Source: Fischerella sp. CENA71 (lineage in GTDB: Bacteria; Cyanobacteriota; Cyanobacteriia; Cyanobacteriales; Nostocaceae). Taken from it: DNA of 64,000 nucleotides. The stretch lies in contig JANBVI010000020.1 in assembly GCA_024239075.1 (NCBI GenBank), positions 186,001 to 250,000 of the forward strand, in the 5' to 3' direction. Below the pieces are notes generated by a model, which did no database searches, had not been told where the DNA came from, and was given only the letters and a program-made list of their open reading frames with translations. Numbering within the stretch: the stretch's first letter is position 1; each line of letters starts with the position of its first letter. Positions 10,671-19,399 of the stretch are shown piece by piece. The position numbers and the translations under genes were made by a program.

Positions 10671-11504
10671 TTATCCAACTTCCTTAAAAAGTGCCGCCCA
10701 ATCAATTACAGAAGGTCGCGATCCACTGTTAAGTATCTCAAAAGCTTTTCTTTCACAATCAGGATTCGTGAGACATTCCACGCACGCTGCTGCAACATCA
10801 ATGCGGCTAGTTTGACCAGTGAGTTTGTCGCCCGTTCCCAGTACTACACCCAGCTTACCTCCGGTTTTGGCTTGCAACAAAGTGTTGAGGTCGTATGAAG
10901 TATAGGGACCGTCAATCAGACGACCTGGACGGATAATAGTGTAAGGCAAGCCGGAATTAGCGATCGCTTCCTCGCCTTTTTGTTTGGCATCTAGTATACC
11001 AAAGGTATTAAGAATACTATAGGGAAAGTTGTCTTTGCGTAGAACTCCGCAGGAAGAAACATAAACAAACCGCTTCAACCCAGAGGGTGCTGCTTGCACT
11101 AAATTAGTGACACCTTGAAAATCAACTTTTTCAGGGCTATTTTTTGCTTTGGCTTTCGCATCTGACGGATTAAAAAACAGCTTAATCCATGCAATTAAGT
11201 TAGGTGTTTGCTCAAAATCCCATTTAGCAGAAGGGAAAGCACTAGTTCCACTACAACAAATGATGTAGCTAACACCCTCCATTGCTGCTGGAAGTGTAGC
11301 CTCTTCACGTAGATCACCGACAGCAATTTCTACCTTGTCCTCAAACATTTTTTGGGCTTTAGCAGTGTTGCGCGTCAGAATGCGAACTTTAAAACCCTTT
11401 TCTAACAGCTTACCTATTACCAGCTGCCCTACTCCGCCAGTGGCGCCAGTCACAAGTACTCTTTTTTCAGTAGATACTCCCGCAGAAGTCATAGCTATCA
11501 CCAA
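10671..11504 (-). CDS. NAD(P)-binding atypical short-chain dehydrogenase (NmrA/Ycf39-like)
   Basis: 277-aa Rossmann protein. The glycine-rich motif VTGATGGVGQLVIGKL (~18-33) fits an atypical/extended SDR. RFVYVSSCGV and GLPYTIIRPGRLIDGPY correspond to the usual mid-domain motifs, with the active-site Tyr in a non-classical position. Proteins of this type bind NAD(P)H and act in isomerase, reductase or assembly roles; the substrate is not readable here. It lies 10 bp downstream of the SUI1-like gene on the same strand, which suggests an operon. The alternative start at the fifth codon (MTSAGVSTEKRVLVTG) is plausible. Confidence 0.88.
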   Translation of the reverse strand: MVIAMTSAGVSTEKRVLVTGATGGVGQLVIGKLLEKGFKVRILTRNTAKAQKMFEDKVEIAVGDLREEATLPAAMEGVSYIICCSGTSAFPSAKWDFEQTPNLIAWIKLFFNPSDAKAKAKNSPEKVDFQGVTNLVQAAPSGLKRFVYVSSCGVLRKDNFPYSILNTFGILDAKQKGEEAIANSGLPYTIIRPGRLIDGPYTSYDLNTLLQAKTGGKLGVVLGTGDKLTGQTSRIDVAAACVECLTNPDCERKAFEILNSGSRPSVIDWAALFKEVG

Positions 11505-11514
11505 AAATTAAATA

Positions 11515-11862
11515 TCAACCACCGCTTATTTTGGCTTTGTATCCCAGCTTGAGCAAAATTTCCAGGATTTTTTGTTTGTGTTCGCCTTGAATTTCTATTT
11601 CGTTATCTTTAACTGTCCCACCTGTACCGCACTGAGTTTTCAACTGTTTGACTAATGCTTGCAAAGTTTCTGGTTTGGTTTGAAAACCGCTAATGACAGT
11701 AACAGTTTTTCCTTTGCGTCCAGCGCGAGTTGCTTGCACCCGTACATTTTGTTTTTCGGGTGGTAGTTCTTGAATTGGTCTTTCTAATGCTGCGGAGTTG
11801 TTGTCACCAAATTCACGGTAAACAAAGCGATCGCTTGATGATTTATCCTTGGGGGAAGCCAT
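11515..11862 (-). CDS. SUI1/eIF1-like translation factor (YciH family)
   Basis: 115-aa protein. The C-terminal SUI1 domain (~40-112) reads VRVQATRAGRKGKTVTVISGF, then LVKQLKTQCGTGGTVKDNEIEIQGEHKQKILEILLKLGYKAK. This family is the bacterial counterpart of eIF1 and is thought to help start-codon discrimination on the ribosome. It is first in a two-gene minus-strand unit with the SDR gene. Confidence 0.93.
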   Translation of the reverse strand: MASPKDKSSSDRFVYREFGDNNSAALERPIQELPPEKQNVRVQATRAGRKGKTVTVISGFQTKPETLQALVKQLKTQCGTGGTVKDNEIEIQGEHKQKILEILLKLGYKAKISGG

Positions 11863-12107
11863 AAACTTTAATAATCAGTGAACAGTTATCAGTTATCAGT
11901 CATCAAAAACTGACAACTGTTTAGTAGTTTTAACTAGTCTGTTTTTATCGTAATGCGCTTTAGAGTTTTTTATAATTAAGTTCGTCTTGTAGTTAAAACT
12001 TTAGCCTTTAACCAAAAATTCTTCGCAGGCTACAAACCTTCAAGTTCCATAAGTGGAATAGCACTAAATACAGTAACTTTATTGACTTCACCTGTGCCTC
12101 ACCCATC

Positions 12108-12136
12108 TAAAATCTAAAATCCAAAATCCAAAATCG
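12108..12136 (+). repeat. AAAATCC heptamer tandem at the trpB start
   Basis: AAAATCTAAAATCCAAAATCC-type units end immediately before the trpB ATG at 12138, so the repeat occupies the position where a ribosome site would be expected. The same unit family recurs at 34106-34150 and, on the other strand, at 49254-49300. Confidence 0.75.
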
Positions 12137-12137
12137 C

Positions 12138-13373
12138 ATGACTACTACTCCCATTTTCCTCAATTCCCAAACTAATCAAAATCCCGATTCGCAAGGACGC
12201 TTTGGTCGCTTTGGTGGTAAATATGTTCCAGAAACATTAATGCCAGCACTGGCAGAATTAGAAATAGCATACGAGCAATATCGCAATGAACCTGCTTTTG
12301 TTGCAGAATTACAGCAATTACTCCGTGATTACGTCGGACGTGCCACTCCTTTATATTTTGCCGAACGCCTCACCGCCCATTATGCTCGTCCAGATGGGAC
12401 AGGAGCGCAAATTTACTTAAAACGTGAAGATTTAAATCATACAGGCGCTCATAAAATTAACAATGCGATCGGTCAGGTATTGTTGGCGAAGCGCATGGGT
12501 AAAAAGCGAATTATTGCCGAAACTGGTGCTGGTCAACACGGTGTAGCAACAGCGACAGTCTGCGCTCGGTTTGGTTTAGAATGTGTGATTTATATGGGCG
12601 TTCACGACATGGAACGTCAAGCTTTGAATGTATTTAGAATGAAGCTGATGGGGGCAGAAGTCCGACCAGTAGCGGCGGGAACAGGTACACTTAAGGATGC
12701 CACTTCCCAAGCAATCAGGGATTGGGTGACAAATGTCGAAACGACTCACTATATCTTGGGTTCGGTGGCTGGGCCTCATCCTTATCCGATGATGGTACGG
12801 GATTTTCATGCAGTGATTGGACAAGAAACCCGCGCTCAAGCAATAGAAAAATGGGGCGGCTTACCTGATATTCTCATGGCTTGTGTCGGTGGTGGTTCTA
12901 ACGCAATGGGACTTTTTCACGAGTTTGTGAATGAGCCATCTGTTAGGTTAATTGGGGTGGAAGCGGCTGGTGAAGGTGTGAATACAGAAAAACATGCAGC
13001 CACCTTGACAAAAGGACGGATTGGTGTATTGCATGGAGCCATGAGTTACCTGCTACAAGACAACGATGGACAGGTGATAGAGGCTCATTCAATTAGTGCT
13101 GGTTTAGACTATCCAGGTGTGGGACCAGAACATAGTTATTTAAAAGATGCTGGACGTGCTGAATATTATAGTGTGACTGATGCCGAAGCTTTAGCCGCAT
13201 TCCAAAGACTGTCACGCTTAGAGGGAATTATACCTGCATTAGAAACCTCCCATGCGATCGCCTACCTCGAAACTTTGTGTCCTCAACTTAGCGGTAGTCC
13301 CCGGATTGTGATTAACTGTTCTGGTCGTGGTGATAAAGATGTGCAGACAGTAGCTAAATTCCTCAATCAGTAA
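12138..13373 (+). CDS. trpB: Tryptophan synthase beta chain
   Basis: PLP enzyme that condenses indole with serine in the last step of tryptophan synthesis. It is a TrpB1-type chain of 411 aa. It has [19 protein letters not shown] at the N terminus and the PLP lysine in [17 protein letters not shown]. The phosphate loop is [10 protein letters not shown] and the C-terminal motif is [13 protein letters not shown]. The N-terminal ~18 residues before GRFGRFGG are variable. trpA is not adjacent, as is usual in cyanobacteria. The spacer before it is made of short tandem repeats, and no Shine-Dalgarno is visible. Confidence 0.97.
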   Translation: MTTTPIFLNSQTNQNPDSQGRFGRFGGKYVPETLMPALAELEIAYEQYRNEPAFVAELQQLLRDYVGRATPLYFAERLTAHYARPDGTGAQIYLKREDLNHTGAHKINNAIGQVLLAKRMGKKRIIAETGAGQHGVATATVCARFGLECVIYMGVHDMERQALNVFRMKLMGAEVRPVAAGTGTLKDATSQAIRDWVTNVETTHYILGSVAGPHPYPMMVRDFHAVIGQETRAQAIEKWGGLPDILMACVGGGSNAMGLFHEFVNEPSVRLIGVEAAGEGVNTEKHAATLTKGRIGVLHGAMSYLLQDNDGQVIEAHSISAGLDYPGVGPEHSYLKDAGRAEYYSVTDAEALAAFQRLSRLEGIIPALETSHAIAYLETLCPQLSGSPRIVINCSGRGDKDVQTVAKFLNQ

Positions 13374-13473
13374 ACTGATAACTGTCTCACTAGTGTCTAT
13401 CTTGAGACTCTGGTTGTACTCAAGATTATAGTGTTACATTCAAAAAGTCCGGCTAATGTAGGAAAACTCGTTT

Positions 13474-13499
13474 ATAGTAAGCGCTTTAGCGCTTGCTAT
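13474..13499. repeat. Short palindromic repeat (AAGCGCTTTAGCGCTT type)
   Basis: A 12-bp stem ATAGTAAGCGCT / AGCGCTTGCTAT with a TT loop. It resembles the palindrome at 22996-23033 in its AAAGCGCT core. It lies upstream of the small ORF at 13542 and argues against a longer ORF starting at 13431. Confidence 0.6.
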
Positions 13500-13541
13500 G
13501 AACTTCAAAATCACCAACTTTCCGAGCAGGAAATCTTGGTT

Positions 13542-13643
13542 ATGGTTCAACTTACTACCGAAAGATTATATTTACTCGTTTTAGTACTTATTTTTGGATT
13601 TTTACTAACACCATATTTTGTCTATTTTAAAGAGAATTTTTAA
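13542..13643 (+). CDS. 33-aa single-pass membrane peptide upstream of the GTPase gene
   Basis: Predicted peptide MVQLTTERLYLLVLVL followed by IFGFLLTPYFVYFKENF. It is a single hydrophobic helix with a short charged tail, the build of small photosystem, cytochrome or NDH accessory subunits. It does not match any of those I recognise (PsbM, PetG, PetM, PsaM, PsbX). The longer open frame from 13431 crosses a palindromic repeat, so I start at 13542, with AGGAAA ten bases upstream. It ends 6 bp before the GTPase ATG, with AAAGGA between, so translational coupling is plausible. Confidence 0.5.
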   Translation: MVQLTTERLYLLVLVLIFGFLLTPYFVYFKENF

Positions 13644-13649
13644 AGGACA

Positions 13650-14978
13650 ATGACTGAAGAACGTGAGCCTGATTTTCCGTCAACGAATATTCAAAACTCA
13701 CATGAACCGACTGATGATGTCAATAAAGAGTCGGTAGATCATGCTGATACAAATCCGATTGCAAGTGTTTGGAATAAAACAACAGAACGATTGATCCAAG
13801 CTCTACCCGTAGAAAAAATATCACAGTCATTTATAAAGTGGTTTAGTGTGAGTGAAGCTCAAGTTGCAGAGATTTTAGAGCAAGTACGAGCAGAATTACC
13901 AACCACAGAAGCCTTATTGATTGGTAAACCTCAAGCTGGGAAAAGTTCCATTATCAGGGGATTAACGGGTGTTTCTGCCGATATTGTTGGTCAAGGATTT
14001 CGTCCTCACACTCAAAACACCAAGCGCTACGCCTATCCTTCTAATGATCTACCTTTGCTGATTTTTACTGATACTGTTGGGCTGGGTGATGTTAATCAAG
14101 ATACTGAGGTAATCATTCAAGAACTAATTGGTGATTTGCAAGAAGAGAGTCGTGGCGCCAAAGTCATGATTCTCACTGTCAAAATTAACGACTTCGCCAC
14201 CGATACACTAAGACAAATTGCTCAGGAGTTACGTCAAAAATATCCAGATATTCCCTGTGTATTAGCAGTTACCTGTTTACATGAGGTTTATCCTCCTGAT
14301 GTTGCCGATCATCCAGAGTATCCACCAGTATACGAAGAACTCAACCGCGCTTTTGCTGCTATACAGGAAACTTTCGCTGGACTGTACGATCGCTCTGTAC
14401 TCATCGACTTTACCCTGGAAGAAGATGGTTATACACCAGTTTTTTACGGGTTGGAAGTATTGAGAGATACTCTAGCAGATTTACTTCCAGAAGCCGAAGC
14501 GCGAGCAATTCACCAGCTATTAGATCAGGGAACTGGTGAGAAGATTGGTAATCTCTACCGAGATGTAGGACGGCGTTACATTTTAGCATTTGCCGTGATT
14601 GCAGCAACGATCGCCGCCACACCTTTACCTTTAGCTACAATGCCTGTGTTAATTGCATTGCAAGTATCAATGGTTGGCTTATTAGGTAAATTATATGGAC
14701 AGACACTTACACCTTCTCAAGCTGGTGGTGTCGTAAGTGCGATCGCAGGTGGTTTTTTTGCAAGGGCTATAGCACGAGAGTTAGTTAAATTTATACCGGG
14801 TCTTGGCAGTGTGATTGCTGCTTCTTGGTCTGCTGCCTATACCTGGGCATTAGGTGAAGGTGCTTGTGTATACTTTGGTGATTTAATGGGAGGCAAAAAA
14901 CCCGATCCGCAGAAAATTCAATCTGTGATGCAAGATGCATTTGAGCAAGCAAAAGCACGTTTTCGGAGTATGAAATAA
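13650..14978 (+). CDS. Membrane-associated GTPase with C-terminal DUF697-like region
   Basis: 442 aa. The first ~65 residues are acidic linker. The G domain spans ~75-270, with Walker A GKPQAGKSS, a switch/G3 motif FTDTVGLGD, and a G4-like position occupied by AVTCLHEV rather than NKXD. Residues ~300-400 form hydrophobic helices (YILAFAVIAATIAATPLPLATMPVLIALQVSMVGLL, described in parts) that suit membrane insertion, as in YcjF/DUF697 GTPases. The role is unknown; an Era/dynamin-like membrane function is inference. The atypical G4 makes nucleotide specificity uncertain. Confidence 0.8.
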   Translation: MTEEREPDFPSTNIQNSHEPTDDVNKESVDHADTNPIASVWNKTTERLIQALPVEKISQSFIKWFSVSEAQVAEILEQVRAELPTTEALLIGKPQAGKSSIIRGLTGVSADIVGQGFRPHTQNTKRYAYPSNDLPLLIFTDTVGLGDVNQDTEVIIQELIGDLQEESRGAKVMILTVKINDFATDTLRQIAQELRQKYPDIPCVLAVTCLHEVYPPDVADHPEYPPVYEELNRAFAAIQETFAGLYDRSVLIDFTLEEDGYTPVFYGLEVLRDTLADLLPEAEARAIHQLLDQGTGEKIGNLYRDVGRRYILAFAVIAATIAATPLPLATMPVLIALQVSMVGLLGKLYGQTLTPSQAGGVVSAIAGGFFARAIARELVKFIPGLGSVIAASWSAAYTWALGEGACVYFGDLMGGKKPDPQKIQSVMQDAFEQAKARFRSMK

Positions 14979-15052
14979 AATTCTAAATACCCCAAAACAG
15001 TTAACAATTATTTTCCTTTTTCCTTCTACATTAATAGCGATTTATTAAAATT

Positions 15053-16696
15053 ATGTTTCTTACTCAAACAGTTCCTCGTCAACGAGAAATCGTTGAAGTT
15101 CTTTTCCGTAATGGCTGGGACTATATGCGAAGATTGATCACAGGTGGTAAAGCTGATGAGCCTCAGTTACCCACACCAGCTGTTTTGAAAAATATTTTGG
15201 TTGATTTAGGCCCTGTGTATGTCAAATTGGGTCAACTACTTTCTACCCGTCCAGACTTGCTAAGTGCTTCTTATATTGAAGAACTATCAACATTACAAGA
15301 TGAAGTCCCTCCAGTTTCTTGGTCAGAAATAGAAGTTCTGATTCGTCAACAACTCAAACAACCTTTAGAAGAAACCTTCACGACTATTAATCCTGTACCA
15401 GTAGCAGCTGGTTCCATTGCTCAAACACATCGAGCTACCCTCAAAGATGGTCGAGAAGTTGCTTTGAAAGTGCAACGTCCAGGAATTGATATTACTGTTG
15501 CTAGAGATATTGCTTTGATTCAAGGTATTGCTGATTTAGTAGCACGCACTGAATTTGGTCAAAGCTACGAAATTAAATCTATCGCTGAAGAGTTTGTTAA
15601 AGCCTTGGAGGCAGAGTTAGATTTTACATTAGAAGCTAGTTATACTGACGATTTGCGGCGCAATTTATCTGCGAGTCGCTGGTTTGATCCAAATCAGATC
15701 GTAGTCGCGCAAATTTACTGGGATTTGACAACACAAAAATTACTTGTAATGGAATGGTTGGATGGTGTACCGTTGTTGTCAGCAAATTTAAGTAGCCAAA
15801 ACGGTAAAAGCCCGACTGTAGAAAGACAAGAAATTACTACGTTGTTATTTCGTGCTTTTTTTCAACAATTATATATAGATGGATTTTTTCACGCCGATCC
15901 CCATCCAGGCAATATTTTTTATCTGAAAGATGGGCGAATTGCCTTAATTGACTGCGGGATGATGGGGCGACTCGATCCGCGGACACAGCAAATTTTAACA
16001 GAAATGTTATTAGCAATTGTTGATTTAGATGCTCAACGGTGCGCCCAGTTAACTTTGCAATTAGCGGATTCAAATCAACCTGTGATTTTGTCTCGTCTGG
16101 AAAATGATTATGACCGAATGTTGCGGAAGTACTATAATTTGAACTTGTCGCAAATGAATTTCAGTCAGATCATTTATGAACTGTTACAAGTCGCTCGTAA
16201 TAATAAAATTCGTTTACCTAGTAATATGGGTTTGTATGCTAAAACCCTAGCTAATTTAGAGGGAGTAGCACGATCATTTAATCCTGATCTGAATTTTATA
16301 GATGAAATTCAACCATTGATTACGGATTTATTCCGTCGTCAGTTGTTTGGAGAATCACCTGTGCGATCGCTCCTGAGAACAGCGTTAGACTTGAAAAGTC
16401 TCTCTTTACAATCTCCCCGACAAATTGAATTACTGCTAGATCGAGTCACATCAGAGACATTACAGTGGAATTTAAATGTACGTGGTCTAGATAGCTTGCG
16501 CCGTACCACCGATGATGCTGCCAATCGGCTTTCTTTTAGTATCTTAGTAGGTTCACTAATTATGGGAGCAGCAATTATTTCGAGTAATGCGAGAACACCA
16601 CAGTTTTCTCTTCTGAGTAACGTATTATTTGCTACGGCAACTTTTTTAGGTTTGTGGCTGGTTATTAGTATTTTGCGATCAGGACGTTTACGATAA
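15053..16696 (+). CDS. ABC1/UbiB family atypical kinase (AarF-like)
   Basis: 547-aa protein-kinase-like ATPase of the UbiB/ADCK family, linked to prenyl-quinone metabolism in bacteria and plastids. Signature elements are KLGQLLSTRPDLL (KxGQ motif), the A-rich loop AAGSIAQTHRA, the lysine in ALKVQRPG, the catalytic FHADPHPGN and the metal-binding LIDCGMMGRLD. Two C-terminal hydrophobic segments (LSFSILVGSLIMGAAII and LFATATFLGLWLVISIL) anchor it to a membrane. Cyanobacterial genomes hold several paralogs, so the specific substrate is unknown. Confidence 0.92.
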   Translation: MFLTQTVPRQREIVEVLFRNGWDYMRRLITGGKADEPQLPTPAVLKNILVDLGPVYVKLGQLLSTRPDLLSASYIEELSTLQDEVPPVSWSEIEVLIRQQLKQPLEETFTTINPVPVAAGSIAQTHRATLKDGREVALKVQRPGIDITVARDIALIQGIADLVARTEFGQSYEIKSIAEEFVKALEAELDFTLEASYTDDLRRNLSASRWFDPNQIVVAQIYWDLTTQKLLVMEWLDGVPLLSANLSSQNGKSPTVERQEITTLLFRAFFQQLYIDGFFHADPHPGNIFYLKDGRIALIDCGMMGRLDPRTQQILTEMLLAIVDLDAQRCAQLTLQLADSNQPVILSRLENDYDRMLRKYYNLNLSQMNFSQIIYELLQVARNNKIRLPSNMGLYAKTLANLEGVARSFNPDLNFIDEIQPLITDLFRRQLFGESPVRSLLRTALDLKSLSLQSPRQIELLLDRVTSETLQWNLNVRGLDSLRRTTDDAANRLSFSILVGSLIMGAAIISSNARTPQFSLLSNVLFATATFLGLWLVISILRSGRLR

Positions 16697-16796
16697 TTTT
16701 GTTGCTTGTTTGCAAATAGCAGTAAACAACCATCAACTACTGTACAGGCGCACAGCTAGCTGTGTATCTTTACTAACACCAACTATCTACCATTTT

Positions 16797-17783
16797 ATGC
16801 CAATTATTGAAGCTCAAAATCTGAGCAAAGTTTATCCTGTCGCTGTGAAACAACCAGGTATTGCTGGAACAATTACCCACTTTTTTCGCCGTACCTATCG
16901 CCAAATTAAAGCAGTTCAAGATGTTTCCTTTGAAATAGCACCTGGTGAAGTAGTTGGGTTTTTAGGGCCAAATGGTGCTGGAAAAACCACCACACTCAAA
17001 ATGCTGACAGGATTGATTCATCCTTCTAGCGGTATAGTTAAAGTCGCTGATTATGTTCCCTTTCGTCGCCAAGAGGCATTTTTGCAAAAAATCACCCTAG
17101 TAATGGGACAAAAGCAACAATTAATTTGGGACTTGCCAGCAGTAGATTCTTTGAAAATTAACGCTGCTGTTTACAATATTAGCGATCGCGAATTTCGGAA
17201 GCGAGTCGGCGAACTCACCGAAATGCTGTCTCTAGAAGGAAAACTTAACCAACCAGTACGCAAGCTGTCTTTGGGTGAGCGTATGAAAGCAGAAATCTTA
17301 GCAGCACTTTTACATCGTCCCTCAGTGCTGTTTTTAGATGAACCAACTTTAGGACTAGACGTTAATGCTCAGGTGGGAGTGCGCGACTTTTTACGAGAGT
17401 ATAATCAGCGTTATCAAGCCACAGTACTGTTGACGAGTCATTACATGGCAGATATCACCGCTCTGTGTCAACGGGTATTATTAATTCACCAAGGTAAGTT
17501 GATGTATGACGGTAGTCTCGATGGACTATTAGAAAAGTTTGCACCTTATCGAGAGGTACATGTGGAATTAACACAACCTCTGTCAAAACAAAGGCTCATG
17601 TTCTACGGTGATGTCCAAAAATTAGATGGACGAATGGTATGTTTTATGGTGCAGCAAGAAGACTTGACACGCACCGTTTCCCGGATTTTAGCAGAATTAG
17701 ATGTGATTGATTTAACCGTGAATGAACCACCAGTAGAAGAAGTAATTGGAAGAGTATTTCAAGCAGGGGTAGTTAATAATTAA
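16797..17783 (+). CDS. ABC-2 type exporter, ATP-binding subunit
   Basis: ATPase of about 328 aa in the COG4586 class. Walker A is GPNGAGKTT, the Q loop region is VMGQKQQLIWDLP, the signature is LSLGERMKAE (LSGGQ-like), Walker B is VLFLDEPTLGLD, and the switch is TSHY. The open frame extends up to 16710, but the extra 29 residues look like translated spacer; the start at 16797 begins MPIIEAQNLSKVYPV as in homologs. It is followed 82 bp later by a matching permease. The cargo is unknown. Confidence 0.9.
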   Translation: MPIIEAQNLSKVYPVAVKQPGIAGTITHFFRRTYRQIKAVQDVSFEIAPGEVVGFLGPNGAGKTTTLKMLTGLIHPSSGIVKVADYVPFRRQEAFLQKITLVMGQKQQLIWDLPAVDSLKINAAVYNISDREFRKRVGELTEMLSLEGKLNQPVRKLSLGERMKAEILAALLHRPSVLFLDEPTLGLDVNAQVGVRDFLREYNQRYQATVLLTSHYMADITALCQRVLLIHQGKLMYDGSLDGLLEKFAPYREVHVELTQPLSKQRLMFYGDVQKLDGRMVCFMVQQEDLTRTVSRILAELDVIDLTVNEPPVEEVIGRVFQAGVVNN

Positions 17784-17816
17784 AAATAGTTGTTTGTTCA
17801 TTGTTGGTGGTTAATA

Positions 17817-17862
17817 ACTAATGACTAATAACAAATAACAAATGACAAATGACAAATGACTA
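17817..17862 (+). repeat. AATGACA heptamer tandem between exporter genes
   Basis: Degenerate 7-mers (AATGACT, AACAAAT, AATGACA) fill the gap between the ATPase and permease genes. The family recurs on one or other strand at 31860-31883, 47219-47276 and inside the trnL intron (50359-50378). Confidence 0.8.
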
Positions 17863-17865
17863 ATT

Positions 17866-18654
17866 ATGCAAAGACTAATCAAAACAACATTAACTTTTCT
17901 GTCTGTTTACTACGCTTACATGGTGGAGTATCGTGCAGAACTAATTTTATGGGTTTTAGCCGGCTCTTTACCAATTATCCTGATGGGAGTTTGGATACAA
18001 GCTGCTCAAAGTGGACAATTCGGTTTAACACCCGTGGATTTTGCTCGTTACTTTCTGGCTGTTTTTCTTGTGAGACAGTTCACAGTTGTATGGGTAATTT
18101 GGGAGGTGGAAAGGGAAGTAGTAGAAGGTAAGCTTTCTAACCGATTGCTACAACCTATTGATCCAGTATGGCATCATGTTGCTGCTCATGTTAGTGAAAG
18201 AGTTGCTCGTATACCGTTCGCAATTCTTTTAGTAGGATTGTTTTTTTTACTATATCCCCAAGCTTTTTGGATACCGAGTTTAGGAACTTTTTTATTGTTT
18301 AGTTTAGTGGTGATATTAGCTTTTATTTTACGCTTCGTGATTCAGTACACTTTTGCTATATTTTCTTTTTGGACAGAAAGAGCAAGCGCTTTAGAAGATT
18401 TCTGGTTTTTGTTCTTTTTGTTTTTATCTGGTATGATTGCTCCTCTTGAGGTTTTTCCAGAATCAGTCAGGACAATAGTACTCTTTACTCCTTTTCCTTA
18501 TTTAATTAATTTTCCTGCCAGTATTTTGGTAGGGATACCTGTAAATTTGACACAAGGATTGGTGTCAATGTTGGGTTGGATTTTGTTGTTTTTGGGTTTG
18601 AATCGTTGGTTATGGCGACAAGGATTAAAGCGGTATTCAGGAATGGGAGCATGA
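17866..18654 (+). CDS. ABC-2 type exporter, permease subunit
   Basis: 262-aa integral membrane protein with about six hydrophobic helices, of the COG4587/COG3694 type that partners the upstream ATPase. Features include an N-terminal YYAYMVEYRAELILWVLAG helix, the cytosolic loop EVEREVVEGKLSNRLLQPIDPVWHH, and a C-terminal FPYLINFPASILVG. Such systems often have two different permease genes; only one is here, so either it works as a homodimer or the second subunit lies elsewhere. Confidence 0.88.
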   Translation: MQRLIKTTLTFLSVYYAYMVEYRAELILWVLAGSLPIILMGVWIQAAQSGQFGLTPVDFARYFLAVFLVRQFTVVWVIWEVEREVVEGKLSNRLLQPIDPVWHHVAAHVSERVARIPFAILLVGLFFLLYPQAFWIPSLGTFLLFSLVVILAFILRFVIQYTFAIFSFWTERASALEDFWFLFFLFLSGMIAPLEVFPESVRTIVLFTPFPYLINFPASILVGIPVNLTQGLVSMLGWILLFLGLNRWLWRQGLKRYSGMGA

Positions 18655-19020
18655 ATTGATGCGAGGGAGCATTCCAAATGTTTGAGTTTATTTTTAAACG
18701 CAGAGGAACGCTAAGTAAGCGCGGAGGATCGCAGAGCGTTAAGCATAGCTACTTCGTTTTGTGTTTTGAAAAAATTGGGATGTTCTCTGATGCGATCGCA
18801 CACTGATTTTTAGATAAGGGTTATTCGTGAAGTGCCGCTACAAAAAACAACATACTAATTTAATTGACAAAAATAAAGTTAGTATCAAAATTTCAAAACA
18901 AACCTTGAGAGCCTAGACTTGTAAAATATATGGAATTGCTAGTAATGTGTTGTAACAAGCTGCTACGTATCTACACATAATTTTCATACCTGTGTCATTA
19001 ATTATTCATAAAAATTTTGG
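18655..19020. other. Gene-free spacer with a dispersed repeat, upstream of Yfr1
   Basis: Contains an ACGCAGAGGAACGCTAAG-type dispersed sequence at ~18698-18750 that is familiar from cyanobacterial spacers. The remainder is AT-rich with no coding frame. Confidence 0.5.
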
Positions 19021-19026
19021 TAGAAT
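19021..19026 (+). promoter_or_regulatory. -10 element of the Yfr1 gene
   Basis: TAGAAT lies 7 bp before the first base of the predicted 5' stem of Yfr1 (19034). No good -35 box is visible. Confidence 0.55.
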
Positions 19027-19033
19027 TGCTGGT

Positions 19034-19105
19034 AGCAAACATTAAATTTGCTCCTCACACCACACCGCTGCTCTCTTGTGTGCTAAAGGCAAGAGAGCTT
19101 TTTTC
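19034..19105 (+). ncRNA. yfr1: Yfr1 small regulatory RNA
   Basis: The predicted ~70-nt RNA has the full Yfr1 architecture. A 5' hairpin AGCAAA / TTTGCT (19034-19052, 7-nt loop) comes first. The single-stranded signature CTCCTCACACCAC (19051-19063) follows. Last is a 9-bp terminator stem GCTCTCTTG / CAAGAGAGC (19070-19098) with six T residues. Yfr1 is an abundant cyanobacterial sRNA that base-pairs through its UCCUCACAC core with target mRNAs such as porins. From memory it is often found near guaB and trxA; here it lies between an ABC permease and an acyltransferase gene. Confidence 0.88.
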
Positions 19106-19399
19106 TTAGGTATGACGTCTATAATCGTGACAATCAGCTAACCGTCTACCAAAAATTCATACTCAAGGCTGTGATTCTGGCTTTAGGCCAATGAGTATCT
19201 TAGGACATAAAGCTATCTGCCCAAATCTAATCACCACTAAGGCAAGCTCTAGCATAGATTAGTAACAGAATGCCATTTCACATTTTTTGTTAAAAACTCA
19301 CCAGATTGGGAATTTGTAGGTTTGTACAGCTAGCTGTGCATCCCTAGAATAACCTCCCCAAATCGGTTCAATATCAAGAATTGCTAATAAATAAAATTC
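19106..19399. other. Spacer between Yfr1 and the acyltransferase gene
   Basis: No coding frame or clear signal. It should hold the promoter of the acyltransferase gene. Confidence 0.4.
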
